Of a DNA stretch of 64,000 nucleotides, positions 9,001-16,188 are shown piece by piece (the first letter of the stretch is position 1; every line of letters starts with the position of its first letter). This stretch comes from Aquabacterium soli. Its GTDB lineage: Bacteria; Pseudomonadota; Gammaproteobacteria; Burkholderiales; Burkholderiaceae_C. Below the pieces are notes generated by a model. It saw only the letters and a list, made by a program, of their open reading frames with translations. It made no database searches and had not been told where the DNA came from. Position numbers and translations under genes: made by a program. The stretch covers positions 62,001-126,000 of the forward strand of contig NZ_RSED01000007.1 of assembly GCF_003933735.1 (NCBI RefSeq), in the 5' to 3' direction.

Positions 9001-10350
9001 ACGGTCGACACGCACATCGAGCGTGTCGCCCCCAGCCTGGCGCCGGTGCGCGTGCGTGTGCGCCTGATGCCGGGCGAAGCCGTCAATGACGAGTCCGTGC
9101 AGGTGCAGGATGGGGTGGCCACCGTGCTGCTGGGCGCCGGCGAATCGGCCGGCTTTTCCAGCACCCTGGCCGTGGCCCCGCGCCTCACACTCGACAGCAC
9201 CCGCGAGCCGAACCAGATCGAGGTGTGGACGCTGGACGCCTCCACGCAATGGCACACGCGCCTGTCCGGCATCGCACCCGTGGTGCACCAGGCCGCAGGC
9301 CGATGGATGCCGACCTGGCAGCCCTGGCCGGGCGAGCAGATCGTGATCGAGGTGAGCCGCCCAGCCGGCGTCGCGGGCCAGACCTTCACCGTGGACCGCT
9401 CGCACACCACCGTCACGCCGGGGGCCCGCGCGACCGATGTATCCTCGCTGGTGAGCCTGCGCTCCAGCCAGGGCGGCAACCACCGCGTCGAACTGCCGGC
9501 CGATGCCGAACTGCTCGGCCTGTGGGTGGATGGCCAGCAACTGCCGGTGCAGGCGGCCAAGGGCGTGGTGATGGTGCCCGTCACCCCTGGTGCGCACCAG
9601 CTGCGCGTCGACTGGCGTGAACCTCGCGGCATGGGGCCGCACTTCCAGACGCAGCCCCTGAACCTGGGCGCGGCCGGCGTGAACGATGCGCTCAGCGTCA
9701 ACGTGCCGCAAGACCGCGTGGTGCTGGCCGTGGGCGGCCCGGCGGTCGGGCCGGCCGTGCTGTTCTGGGGTGTGCTGCTGGTGATCGTGGCGGCGGCCGT
9801 CGCGCTGGGCCGCTGGCACTTCTCGCCGCTGGGCGCGGTGTCGTGGGTGCTGCTGGGCCTGGGCGTGGCGCAGATGTCGCTGGCCGGCGTGGCGCTGGTG
9901 GTCGGCTGGTTCCTGGTGCTCGAAGCGCGTGGGCGCTGGGGCGCAGGGTTGGGGCCGCGCTGGTTCAAGGCCGCACAGGTGCTGGTGGCGCTGTGGGGCG
10001 TGCTGGCCGCCGGCACCTTGCTGGAAACCGTGCGCGTGGGCCTGCTGGGCTACCCCGACCTGATGGTGCTGGGCAATGGCTCTGATGCGCAGCACCTGCA
10101 CTGGTATGCCGACCGCTTTGCACAGAGCACCGCCTCGGCCTGGGTGGTGTCGATGCCGGTGCTGCTGTACCGCGTGGTGATGCTGCTGTGGGCCCTGTGG
10201 CTGGCCACGTCGATGCTGCGCTGGGTGCGCTGGGGCTGGGAGCGCTTCAGCGCGGGGGGCTACTGGCCTGAGAAGAAGGCCGCCCCTGCCAAGCAGGCGC
10301 AGCCGCCTGCAGGCGACGTCTTCCCTGATGACGATCCGCAAGACAAGTGA
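6022..10350 (+). CDS. Very large membrane protein with duplicated halves, unknown function
   Basis: About 1442 residues. An N-terminal hydrophobic segment (LLGLVFGGAAAWATAG) acts as signal or anchor. A first exported domain follows (about 70-470, with a Cys pair near 71-83), then a cluster of membrane helices (about 490-590). Next is a low-complexity linker rich in Glu/Ala (near 611-625), further helices (about 720-780), a second exported domain (about 830-1230, again opening with a Cys pair), and a C-terminal block of about five helices. The two exported domains look homologous: both have a VALPG/VPLPG-W-P-V-x-VDG pattern early and an EVW-F/L-A stretch later. No catalytic motif was recognised. 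The ATG at 6022 follows an AGGGG site; ATG 6055 is a possible alternative. The stop is 11 bases before the thioesterase gene, so the two may be cotranscribed. Confidence 0.75.
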   Translation: MGRRINGVEGDMAGAVRAVLKTAWRATRRPLLGLVFGGAAAWATAGPLPRSEVPGALKDWLPWAFQGQEAALCPPAYNAEADKACVWPSSLTLHADPGGARFRYEVQLFGPSALVALPGETGRWPVDVRADGQALPVAEQDGRPVALLAPGRHVIEGSIAWKELPPDLRLPQGVGSLALWVGGVPAPRTPDADGRVWLRQAPEAEQSTDAYTVHTSRRIDDGVPLRVTTHIDIAVSGKAREIVLPVALLPGLVPESLESALPARLQEGGALVVQARPGRWTVSLRARLMLPVLALTLPGAAADAEVWSFEAHNDVRLVSVEGAPSVDPRQVAMPDDWRSLPAYRLVPGGTLKLAQSRRGNPEPAPDRLKLVRELWLDFDGQGYTAHDEIGGTLSRSSRLEMAAPAVLGRASVDGEDQPVTRLKEGGPQGFEVRGGTARLSADSRVDGPLRTLPASGWQVDVNQASAKLNLPPGWRLLHAVGVDSAEGSWLSRWTLWDFFFVLLSALAAGKLFGVLTGGVLGAALVLSWHMPGAPQTLWLALLGLHALRRVLPAGRLVPWVRWGEGGAALLIALVLLPYAVDQVRLSIYPSLERPWQTQGDADGARTLAAAEAEAEAEAEADAADEPRAEAPAPAEVGSDYGSGSVSRKVAQSSIAKPVPAPAPTRRDDVDPSARVQTGPGLPIWQWTSHRLGWQGPVQAAQEVRLVLLPPAGTVALRLLSLGLMVLALWRIVGRGWRPGSGWPPAWGGRDGLAPGPNTQTPATPVVALAGTVCLAVALGILSAPRTSWAAPAPKPASTEEAAPASPAPQTRPGDPATPPSDVLDELRQRVTAAPDCMPRCADIARLLVVANGSRIQLRLEVHALADVAVPLPGQGSQWRPSSVLVDGRTAATRRDSAGALWVALPRGVNQVVLEADAGQASSVDIALPLPVREVRAQTEGWTLSGLDARGQASGALSLSRAQAAAASPDGGTQRDALPPFVRVQRTVHLGLRWTVDTHIERVAPSLAPVRVRVRLMPGEAVNDESVQVQDGVATVLLGAGESAGFSSTLAVAPRLTLDSTREPNQIEVWTLDASTQWHTRLSGIAPVVHQAAGRWMPTWQPWPGEQIVIEVSRPAGVAGQTFTVDRSHTTVTPGARATDVSSLVSLRSSQGGNHRVELPADAELLGLWVDGQQLPVQAAKGVVMVPVTPGAHQLRVDWREPRGMGPHFQTQPLNLGAAGVNDALSVNVPQDRVVLAVGGPAVGPAVLFWGVLLVIVAAAVALGRWHFSPLGAVSWVLLGLGVAQMSLAGVALVVGWFLVLEARGRWGAGLGPRWFKAAQVLVALWGVLAAGTLLETVRVGLLGYPDLMVLGNGSDAQHLHWYADRFAQSTASAWVVSMPVLLYRVVMLLWALWLATSMLRWVRWGWERFSAGGYWPEKKAAPAKQAQPPAGDVFPDDDPQDK
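7858..7881 (+). repeat. GAGGCT hexanucleotide tandem repeat in coding sequence
   Basis: Three perfect GAGGCT units and a fourth GAGGCC encode an alternating Glu-Ala run in the linker of the large duplicated membrane protein. In-frame hexamer repeats like this can change copy number without breaking the reading frame, so linker length may vary between strains. Confidence 0.6.
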
Positions 10351-10360
10351 CAATGTGCCC

Positions 10361-10816
10361 ATGGACAGCACACTGACCTGGGACCAGCCCACCCCGTTCA
10401 TGCTCGACGTGACGGTGGGCGATGAACACATCGACATGATGCGCCACACCAACAACGTCGTGTACCTGACGTGGTTGGAGCAGGTGGCCTGGGCGCACTC
10501 GGTGCAACTGGGCCTGGGCCCGGCCGAGTATGAGGCCGAGGCCCATGGCCTGGTCGTGCGTGAGCATCGTTTGCGTTATGAGGCCGCATCGCGCTTCGGC
10601 GAGGTGCTGCGCCTGGGCACCTGGATCACGCAGGTGGATCGGCTCTCGCTGCACCGCCGTTTCCAGTTCGTGCGCGTGTCGGATGGCAAGACGGTGTTCC
10701 GCGCCGAGACGCACTACGTGTGCGTGGACATCGCCGAAGGCCGCGTGCGCCGCATGCCCGCGGTTTTTCTGCAGGCCTACAGCCCAGCCGTCATGCCGGC
10801 CACCCGGCCCCTTTAG
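10361..10816 (+). CDS. Acyl-CoA thioesterase, YbgC/FadM-like hotdog fold
   Basis: A 151-residue single hotdog-domain protein. The stretch GDEHIDMMRHTNNVVYLTWL corresponds to the conserved D-x-D/E-x-x-x-H-x-N-N-x-x-Y active-site helix of the 4-hydroxybenzoyl-CoA thioesterase family, which hydrolyses acyl-CoA thioesters in the cytoplasm. Length is normal for the family. The ATG at 10361 was chosen because it leaves the 4HBT core intact; an in-frame ATG at 10328 overlaps the large membrane protein gene and adds 11 residues with no clear function. No strong ribosome-binding site precedes either start, so translational coupling to the upstream gene is likely. The substrate is unknown. Confidence 0.8.
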   Translation: MDSTLTWDQPTPFMLDVTVGDEHIDMMRHTNNVVYLTWLEQVAWAHSVQLGLGPAEYEAEAHGLVVREHRLRYEAASRFGEVLRLGTWITQVDRLSLHRRFQFVRVSDGKTVFRAETHYVCVDIAEGRVRRMPAVFLQAYSPAVMPATRPL

Positions 10817-10909
10817 GGGATGGATCTGGCCAGGGGCTTGTGGCTATAGTGATCGCACCTGTGCGGCCCATCGGCCCAACTATCGGCCTTTTGCTCCCTG
10901 GAGTTGTCC

Positions 10910-11368
10910 ATGTCCTTTTCGTCCGTCAGCCCTGCTGCCCTCGTGATCGTCGCTGTGGCAGCTCTGGCGGCCTGCGCGCAGACCGGGCCGCAATCCTCAT
11001 CGGCCAAGCCCGTGCTCTACCCCAATGAGACCTTCAACCGCATGGGCGCCCAGGCGGCTCAGGCCCATGTGCAGGCCTGTGAAGGCAAGGCGGTGGATGC
11101 CGGCCTCACGCCCCGCGTCGAGGACAACGCCGTGGCCCGCAGTGCGGCACACGGCGCGGCCGTTGGCGGCACACTGGGCGCGGTGGCAGGCATCTTCAAC
11201 GGCGGCATCAGCCGTGTGGCCGAGAACGCTGCCAAGGGCGTGGTGGCCGGTGGGGCCACAGGCGCGGTGAGCGGCTCGTTCAACAACGACAAGCCCAACC
11301 CCATCTACCGCAACTTCGTGTCGCGCTGTGTGCAGGAAAAGGGCCTCGAGGTCATCGGCTGGAACTGA
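10910..11368 (+). CDS. Small lipoprotein with glycine-zipper-like region
   Basis: A 152-residue predicted lipoprotein: a hydrophobic signal peptide ends in the lipobox ALAAC (Cys near residue 22). The middle has Gly/Ala-rich small-residue segments (HGAAVGGTLGAVAG and VVAGGATGAVSG) spaced like glycine-zipper helices, found in Rickettsia 17-kDa-type and other outer-membrane lipoproteins. Two later Cys residues could pair. The ATG at 10910 has a CTGGAG ribosome-binding site; a TTG six bases upstream is less likely. A TATAGT sequence near 10843 is a possible -10 element. It is convergent with another small lipoprotein gene. Role in the envelope is inferred; no specific function is known. Confidence 0.75.
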   Translation: MSFSSVSPAALVIVAVAALAACAQTGPQSSSAKPVLYPNETFNRMGAQAAQAHVQACEGKAVDAGLTPRVEDNAVARSAAHGAAVGGTLGAVAGIFNGGISRVAENAAKGVVAGGATGAVSGSFNNDKPNPIYRNFVSRCVQEKGLEVIGWN

Positions 11369-11401
11369 GCAAGTCAGGGGCTGTCGCCAGCGCCTGGCTC
11401 A
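11366..11401. terminator. Hairpin shared by two convergent lipoprotein genes
   Basis: The stop codons of both convergent genes lie within one imperfect hairpin with arms TGAGC/GCTCA, CAGG/CCTG and GCTG/CAGC around a TCGC loop. There is no T-tract on either side, so it may attenuate or protect 3' ends rather than act as a classical terminator. Confidence 0.45.
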
Positions 11402-11740
11402 TTCCGCCTCGGGGATGGCCACGCAGTTGAAGCGCACCTCGTACTTGGGCTCGGTCGGTTTGCCAGGGGCAGGGCGCTCCTCGCTCGTGTCCTGCACCTT
11501 CAAGCCCTTGTTGAGTGAGGCGCAGTAGTGGTCGGCTTCTTTCAGCGCATCGGCCTTGGCCTGTGCGAACCCAGGGGCGCCCGGCGCCACCGGGCGTGAG
11601 ACGACGAAGATCTCTTGCCCCTCGATCGTGGCCGTGGGCGGCTGCACCTTGTCAGGGGCGGGCGGCGCCGAGCCGGCGCAGGCGCTCAGCAGAAGGGGCG
11701 TGGCGATCAGGGCGCCGAGGATGAGCGTCGAACACTTCAT
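11399..11740 (-). CDS. Small hypothetical lipoprotein
   Basis: A 113-residue protein with a signal peptide and lipobox LLSAC, giving an acylated Cys near residue 21. The mature part begins with a Pro/Ala-rich linker (AGSAPPAPDKVQPPT), then a short domain with two Cys residues (YCASL and FNCVA) that could form a disulphide. The domain is unfamiliar. Its end overlaps the hairpin shared with the convergent lipoprotein gene, and its start is about 85 bases from the end of the phytochrome kinase gene on the same strand. Export as a lipoprotein is well supported; function is unknown. Confidence 0.7.
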   Translation of the reverse strand: MKCSTLILGALIATPLLLSACAGSAPPAPDKVQPPTATIEGQEIFVVSRPVAPGAPGFAQAKADALKEADHYCASLNKGLKVQDTSEERPAPGKPTEPKYEVRFNCVAIPEAE

Positions 11741-11825
11741 GGAGCAGGCTGGCCTCTGGAGGGCGGGGCTGAGATGCGTTCCATCTTAGCGAGAGCCGGG
11801 CCCGGGCGCTTTGACCCGGCGGCCA

Positions 11826-14030
11826 TCAGGGTTCGGGGTGCTTCAGCGGCATGCGCACGTCGAACATCACCATGCCTTCATCAGCGCGGTAGCGGTACGC
11901 AATGCTGCCCTGGTGGCTTTGAGCGATCTGCGCGGCGATGTACAGCCCCAGGCCCATCCCCGTGCGGTTGCCGGCCTTGCCCAGCGATTGGCGCTTGAAG
12001 GGGTTGAAGAGGTGGGGCACCTCGTCTTCCGGGATGGGCAGGGCGCGGTTGCTGATCTCCAGCACGGCATGGCCATCGTCTTCGCGCAGCACCACGTGCA
12101 CCACACCGTCACCGTGGTGTCGGCCGTTGCTCAACAGATTGGAAATCAGTTGCGAGACACGGCCGGCATCGGCGGGCACGGTCAGGCTGGGGGGCAACTG
12201 GTGCGTCACCTGCATGTCCGGGTAGCCCACCGTGGTCTCTTCAATCAACTGCAGCACCAGGGCCACAAGGTCGAGGTCTTCGACATTCATCGCCAGGCCC
12301 AGGCCGTTCTGCAGGCGGCTGATGTCCAGCACGTCGCGCAGCAGGCGCTGCATGCGCCCGGCGGAGTTTTTGATCACCGAGCTCATGCGGCCGGCCTGCA
12401 CGCCCTGGTCCAGCACATTGGCTGCGATGCTCAGCGACTGCAAGGGGTTGCGCAGGTCGTGGCCCAGCACGGCCCACAGCTGTGAGCGCAGGCGGTCGAG
12501 CTCCATCACGCGGTCGGTGTTGGCGCGGCTGAGACCGTCCAGCAGTTGCGAGGCGATCTCCAGCTGGGTGTCGTTCCAGGGCACGGCCGTGCCGCGCACG
12601 GTCTCTCGCCATTCGTCGAAAGAGCCGCGCGGTGTCAGACGCGGGCCCAGCGGGCCATGGGCGATCTCCTTGTCGGGCTTGCCTCCCCAACGGATGGTCT
12701 CGATCTGCTCGCGCCGCAGTGCCACGACCCAGCCTTGCTGCAAGGTGTCGTAACGCAGGGCCAGCACGCCGCAGTAGGGCGGCGGTGTGCCGTCATCGTC
12801 ACGGGGCAGGTGCTCACCCTCCTGCACATGCACCACGGGCATGGCCTGGGTGCCCAGCCAAGTGGGCAGTGCGTGGGCCCAGGCCAGATCGGCCTCGCCC
12901 TCAATGCCATGGGTGCGCACCTTGCCGTCGAGCGACAGCACCAGGGCATCGGCGCCCAATGCCGCGCGCAGGGGGGCGGCATGGCCCTGCAGCACCGTCA
13001 GGGGGTCTTCGCCCTGGGCCACGGGCGTGGTGATTTCGCTGCGCAGCCAGGCGGCATGGGCCACCTCGGCAGCACGGGCTTGCGCGTTGATCGTCTGCAC
13101 CGACGAGGCCAGCAACTGGGCCATCACGTCGGCCGCCATGCGGATGGAATAAGGCACACGCCGTGGCGACATGTGGTGGCAGGCGATCATGCCCCACAGC
13201 TTGCCGGCCACCACGATGGACACGCTCATCGACGCGCCCACCCCCATGTTGCTCAGGTACTCGATGTGCACCGGCGAGACGCTGCGCAGCACGCTGTGGC
13301 TCAGGTCAAGCGGCTCGTCATGGGCCGTGTCGGCCAGCAGCGGCACCGGGATGTAGCCGATGTCGGCGATCAGGCGCAGCGTGTTGATGGTGTACAGGCG
13401 CCGGGCCTGGGCCGGGATGTCGCTGGCGGGGTACCTGCGGCCTACGTAGGGGTCCAGGTCTTCGCGTACAGATTCGGCCACCACATCGCCGCTGTCGTCG
13501 TGGCGGAAGCGGTAGGCCATCACGCGGTCGAAGCCGGTCATGGCGCGAACGGCCTGCACGGCGCTTTCGAGCAGGCGCAGTTCGGTGCGCTGGCGTTTGA
13601 GCACGTCCAGCGAGCGGTAGGCCTTCTGAGCAAAGCTGGCGACCTCGTTGGCATCGCCGTCGCGCAGCTCGAACTCGCAGATCACCAGGTCTCCGCTGAC
13701 GTGCACGACCACATCGAAACTGCGGCCGTTGAGTTCTGCCTCTTGTGACAGAGGAGCCATCTGCTCTTGGGGGGCTTCATCGAGCACCTGGCGTATCAGA
13801 TCATGCACATCCTGCTGGCCGTCCAGGTCGGTGGCCGCGAGTGCCTGGCCAAACACAGGCACGAATCCGAGCAGGTCGGCCACGTTCGCACTGGCGTGCG
13901 TCACCCTGCCCCGCAGATCAAGGGCGATCAGGGCACCGTGCGGCTGGACGGAGCCAGGGATGTGGATGGGCTCCCGCGCGCAGTTGTCCAGCGTAACGGA
14001 GCCGCCCTCCAACGGCGAGGGGCTGTGCAT
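11826..14030 (-). CDS. bphP: Bacteriophytochrome histidine kinase
   Basis: A 734-residue red/far-red light sensor kinase. An N-terminal PAS domain carries Cys17, the expected biliverdin-attachment residue, in DNCAREPIHIPGSVQPHG. The GAF domain has PASDIP at 201-206 and CHH near 284-286. The PHY domain contains the tongue motif PRGSF near 467-471. The C-terminal kinase has the phospho-acceptor His524 in GHDLRNPL, an N-box SNLLSNG and a G-box GMGLGLY. The ATG at 14030 was chosen because homology begins immediately after it; the frame continues upstream into the sodC gene without phytochrome sequence. No heme oxygenase gene (bphO) or response regulator is adjacent, so biliverdin and the output partner must come from elsewhere. 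It ends 85 bases before the small lipoprotein gene on the same strand. Confidence 0.93.
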   Translation of the reverse strand: MHSPSPLEGGSVTLDNCAREPIHIPGSVQPHGALIALDLRGRVTHASANVADLLGFVPVFGQALAATDLDGQQDVHDLIRQVLDEAPQEQMAPLSQEAELNGRSFDVVVHVSGDLVICEFELRDGDANEVASFAQKAYRSLDVLKRQRTELRLLESAVQAVRAMTGFDRVMAYRFRHDDSGDVVAESVREDLDPYVGRRYPASDIPAQARRLYTINTLRLIADIGYIPVPLLADTAHDEPLDLSHSVLRSVSPVHIEYLSNMGVGASMSVSIVVAGKLWGMIACHHMSPRRVPYSIRMAADVMAQLLASSVQTINAQARAAEVAHAAWLRSEITTPVAQGEDPLTVLQGHAAPLRAALGADALVLSLDGKVRTHGIEGEADLAWAHALPTWLGTQAMPVVHVQEGEHLPRDDDGTPPPYCGVLALRYDTLQQGWVVALRREQIETIRWGGKPDKEIAHGPLGPRLTPRGSFDEWRETVRGTAVPWNDTQLEIASQLLDGLSRANTDRVMELDRLRSQLWAVLGHDLRNPLQSLSIAANVLDQGVQAGRMSSVIKNSAGRMQRLLRDVLDISRLQNGLGLAMNVEDLDLVALVLQLIEETTVGYPDMQVTHQLPPSLTVPADAGRVSQLISNLLSNGRHHGDGVVHVVLREDDGHAVLEISNRALPIPEDEVPHLFNPFKRQSLGKAGNRTGMGLGLYIAAQIAQSHQGSIAYRYRADEGMVMFDVRMPLKHPEP

Positions 14031-14079
14031 GGGGCCAATTTGAGCACATTCCGTTGACACTGCCCCGTCTTTGATCTGC

Positions 14080-14655
14080 TTATTGAATCGCGACCACTCC
14101 GCAGGCCAGGCGCGCTCCTGAATTGCCCGTGGGCTGTGTCTTGAAATCATCCGGATCCGCATGCACGATCACGCTGCGCGTGTCGATGCTGTGGGGGCCT
14201 GGGCTCAGGCTCACGCCCGTGAGGATGAACTTCTGATCGGCCACGCCGTTGCCGTCGGCCTTGAGGCTGGGCATGTCACCCGCGTGATGCTCGGCGTCCT
14301 GAGGGCCATGCGCGCTCTTGGCAGGGTTGAAGTGACCACCGGCGCTGTTGCCGTCGGGGCTGGCACAGTTGCCGGTTTCGTGCAGGTGAAACCCATGCTC
14401 GGCGTTGGGCTTGAGCCCGATCACGCGCGCATGGACCATCACATGGGTGGCGTCCATTTCGCGGAACAGCACCAGGCCGCGCACGTCCTTGCCCTGGGTC
14501 GGCGTGAGTGAGGCGGCGCCCAGCACAGCGGCTGCGACATCCTGCCCGCGGTCGGTCGACAGGGCGATGGACCGGTCGCTGGCGGGCGGGGTGCTGCAGC
14601 CCAGGGTGACCAGCAGCGCGGTGGCTGCACTCAGCATGGCGGGCAGTCGTGACAT
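14080..14655 (-). CDS. sodC: Superoxide dismutase [Cu-Zn], lipoprotein form
   Basis: A 191-residue periplasmic Cu/Zn superoxide dismutase. The N-terminus is a lipoprotein signal (LLVTLGC, acylated Cys near 20). Metal ligands are visible in HGFHLHE (copper), GGHFNP, HHAGDMP and the later HADPDDF loop (zinc and bridging ligands). Cysteines in GNCASP and LACGV form the conserved disulphide. It converts superoxide to H2O2 and O2 in the envelope. It lies 49 bases upstream of the bacteriophytochrome gene on the same strand, so cotranscription is possible and would link oxidative defence with light sensing. Length and motifs are normal for bacterial SodC. Confidence 0.93.
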   Translation of the reverse strand: MSRLPAMLSAATALLVTLGCSTPPASDRSIALSTDRGQDVAAAVLGAASLTPTQGKDVRGLVLFREMDATHVMVHARVIGLKPNAEHGFHLHETGNCASPDGNSAGGHFNPAKSAHGPQDAEHHAGDMPSLKADGNGVADQKFILTGVSLSPGPHSIDTRSVIVHADPDDFKTQPTGNSGARLACGVVAIQ

Positions 14656-14756
14656 GATGTCTCCTCCAGGGTGATGGGTCGATGCCGCAGGCTAGCCAAT
14701 CACCATCACGATGCTGCCGACAGGGTCTTTTGAGCCTGGCGATCCGACAGAGGCCC

Positions 14757-15236
14757 ATGCGAACGAACGGTAACAAGAAGCTCATGAGGCTGGTGGCCGT
14801 GTTCGAGGCCAGCAAAGGCCTGCTGGTGCTGCTGGCGGGCTGTGGCCTGCTGGCCATGCTGCACCGCGATGTGCAGCAGGTTGCCGAAGAGCTGGTGCGC
14901 TTCATGCATCTGAACCCCGCCAGCCACTATCCTCGCATCTTCATCGACGCCGCGGCGCACACCACCCATGGACGGTTGTGGATGTTGGCCTGGCTGGCTT
15001 TCGCGTATGCCATGGTGCGGCTGGTGGAAGGCTACGGCCTCTGGAGGGAGCGCCGGTGGGCCGAGTGGTTCGCGGCGGTCAGCGGCGGCATCTATGTGCC
15101 ATTGGAGGTCTTCGAGCTGTGGAGCCACCCGTCGTGGCTCAGGGCATTCACATTGAGCGCCAACCTGGCGGTGGTGGCCTACATGGCCTGGTCTCTGCGG
15201 CGCGCCCGCAGCCCGCGCCGCAACTCCAGCACGTAA
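14757..15236 (+). CDS. DUF2127-family membrane protein
   Basis: A 159-residue protein with four hydrophobic segments (about 17-32, 80-95, 105-120 and 130-147). The opening RLVAVFEASKGLLVLLAG, the downstream LHRD, and HLNPASHYPRIF match the DUF2127 family of small inner-membrane proteins of unknown function. The ATG at 14757 follows AGAGG and places the conserved region about ten residues in. The gene is divergent from sodC, and its last 58 bases overlap the end of a convergent membrane-protein gene. Family assignment is good; no biochemical role is established. Confidence 0.75.
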   Translation: MRTNGNKKLMRLVAVFEASKGLLVLLAGCGLLAMLHRDVQQVAEELVRFMHLNPASHYPRIFIDAAAHTTHGRLWMLAWLAFAYAMVRLVEGYGLWRERRWAEWFAAVSGGIYVPLEVFELWSHPSWLRAFTLSANLAVVAYMAWSLRRARSPRRNSST

Positions 15237-15742
15237 GGCACAAAGCTGAACAGGAACGCGGCCGACAGCACGGCCGCCAGGTACTTGCCAGACACCGATG
15301 GATCCTTCAGGCGCAGGCTGAAGTCGGCCTTGGCCGGGCCAGTGCCGACGAGGGCCTGCACCTGCTCCCAGTGGCTCACAGCCAGCAGGCCGATGGCCAT
15401 CAGCGGGATCATCTCCAGGAAGCTGTGGATGTGCTGCTCGAGGGGCGTGACGACCCGCTTGGTCACGGCATAGCTCACATCCCACAGTGCGGTGGCCTCG
15501 TGCACGAAGAAGGCCGCCACCATCAGCACGATCACGAGGGCGTTGATCTCGCACACCAGCGCGATCACCAAGGGCAGGCCGACTTCGGCAAACATCAACA
15601 GGTGGATCAGCGATTCCTTGGGGCCTGCGTTGTGCTCGATCCCCGCGCTGCGGTGGCACAGCCAATCGGCCACCCCGGCCACAATCCACAGGGGGATCAG
15701 GCCATACATGAGGATCAGCGTGATGGGGTCTGCAGGTGCCAT
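15179..15742 (-). CDS. Conserved membrane protein of unknown function
   Basis: A 187-residue hydrophobic protein with about four membrane helices (near 8-25, 45-62, 64-82 and 155-170). Conserved-looking charged stretches are present: ADWLCHRSAGIEH, an HEATALWDVSYA segment and PLEQHIHSFLE. The pattern of His, Glu and Asp near membrane segments suggests a metal- or heme-linked membrane protein, but no named family is recognised with confidence. The gene converges on the DUF2127 gene and overlaps its end by 58 bases. Coding potential is good across the full length; function is unknown. Confidence 0.65.
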   Translation of the reverse strand: MAPADPITLILMYGLIPLWIVAGVADWLCHRSAGIEHNAGPKESLIHLLMFAEVGLPLVIALVCEINALVIVLMVAAFFVHEATALWDVSYAVTKRVVTPLEQHIHSFLEMIPLMAIGLLAVSHWEQVQALVGTGPAKADFSLRLKDPSVSGKYLAAVLSAAFLFSFVPYVLELRRGLRARRRDQAM

Positions 15743-15872
15743 GCGCCCACCTTAACGGGCTGTCCCGCCCCTGCGTGGCGTGGGGCTGTTGTGATGCCCC
15801 CTCGGCATGGCTTGCATTCCTCGCGTATCACCCCATCTGAATTGGCTCACGGTTTGTGAAGGAGTGCGTGCC

Positions 15873-16145
15873 ATGTGGAAAAGATTGTCGATGCTGTGGC
15901 TGTTGCTCAAGGGCGATGCCCGACGTCTGTGGTTCGCGCTGCGCCACCCGCAATCGCCGGGGTGGCTCAAGCTGGGCACCGGCCTGATGCTGCTCTACAT
16001 GATCTCTCCCATCGACATCGTGCCCGACTGGATCCCGCTGCTGGGCGTGGTCGATGACGTGGTGGTGCTGAGCACGGCGATGCGCCTGATGCTGAACCGG
16101 TTGCCGGCCGCCGTGCGCGCCGATGTGGACCGCCGCATGGGCTGA
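15873..16145 (+). CDS. YkvA-family (DUF1232) small membrane protein
   Basis: A 90-residue protein with the DUF1232 signature YMISPIDIVPDWIPLLGVVDD near residues 48-68, a motif shared by YkvA proteins from many bacteria. The hydrophobic stretches flanking it suggest membrane association. The start at 15873 has an unusually strong AAGGAG ribosome-binding site at 15859-15864, eight bases away, which rules out the longer upstream in-frame start. It is followed 43 bases later by the MHS-type transporter gene on the same strand. The function of the family is unknown. Confidence 0.82.
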   Translation: MWKRLSMLWLLLKGDARRLWFALRHPQSPGWLKLGTGLMLLYMISPIDIVPDWIPLLGVVDDVVVLSTAMRLMLNRLPAAVRADVDRRMG

Positions 16146-16188
16146 GGGATAAGATCCGGGGTTTTGCCTTCCCGCTGAGGAAAATCCC

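Noticed and set aside
10328-10360. Upstream start for the thioesterase
   Set aside because: It lies within the end of the large membrane protein gene, adds 11 residues before the 4HBT core and has no ribosome-binding site.
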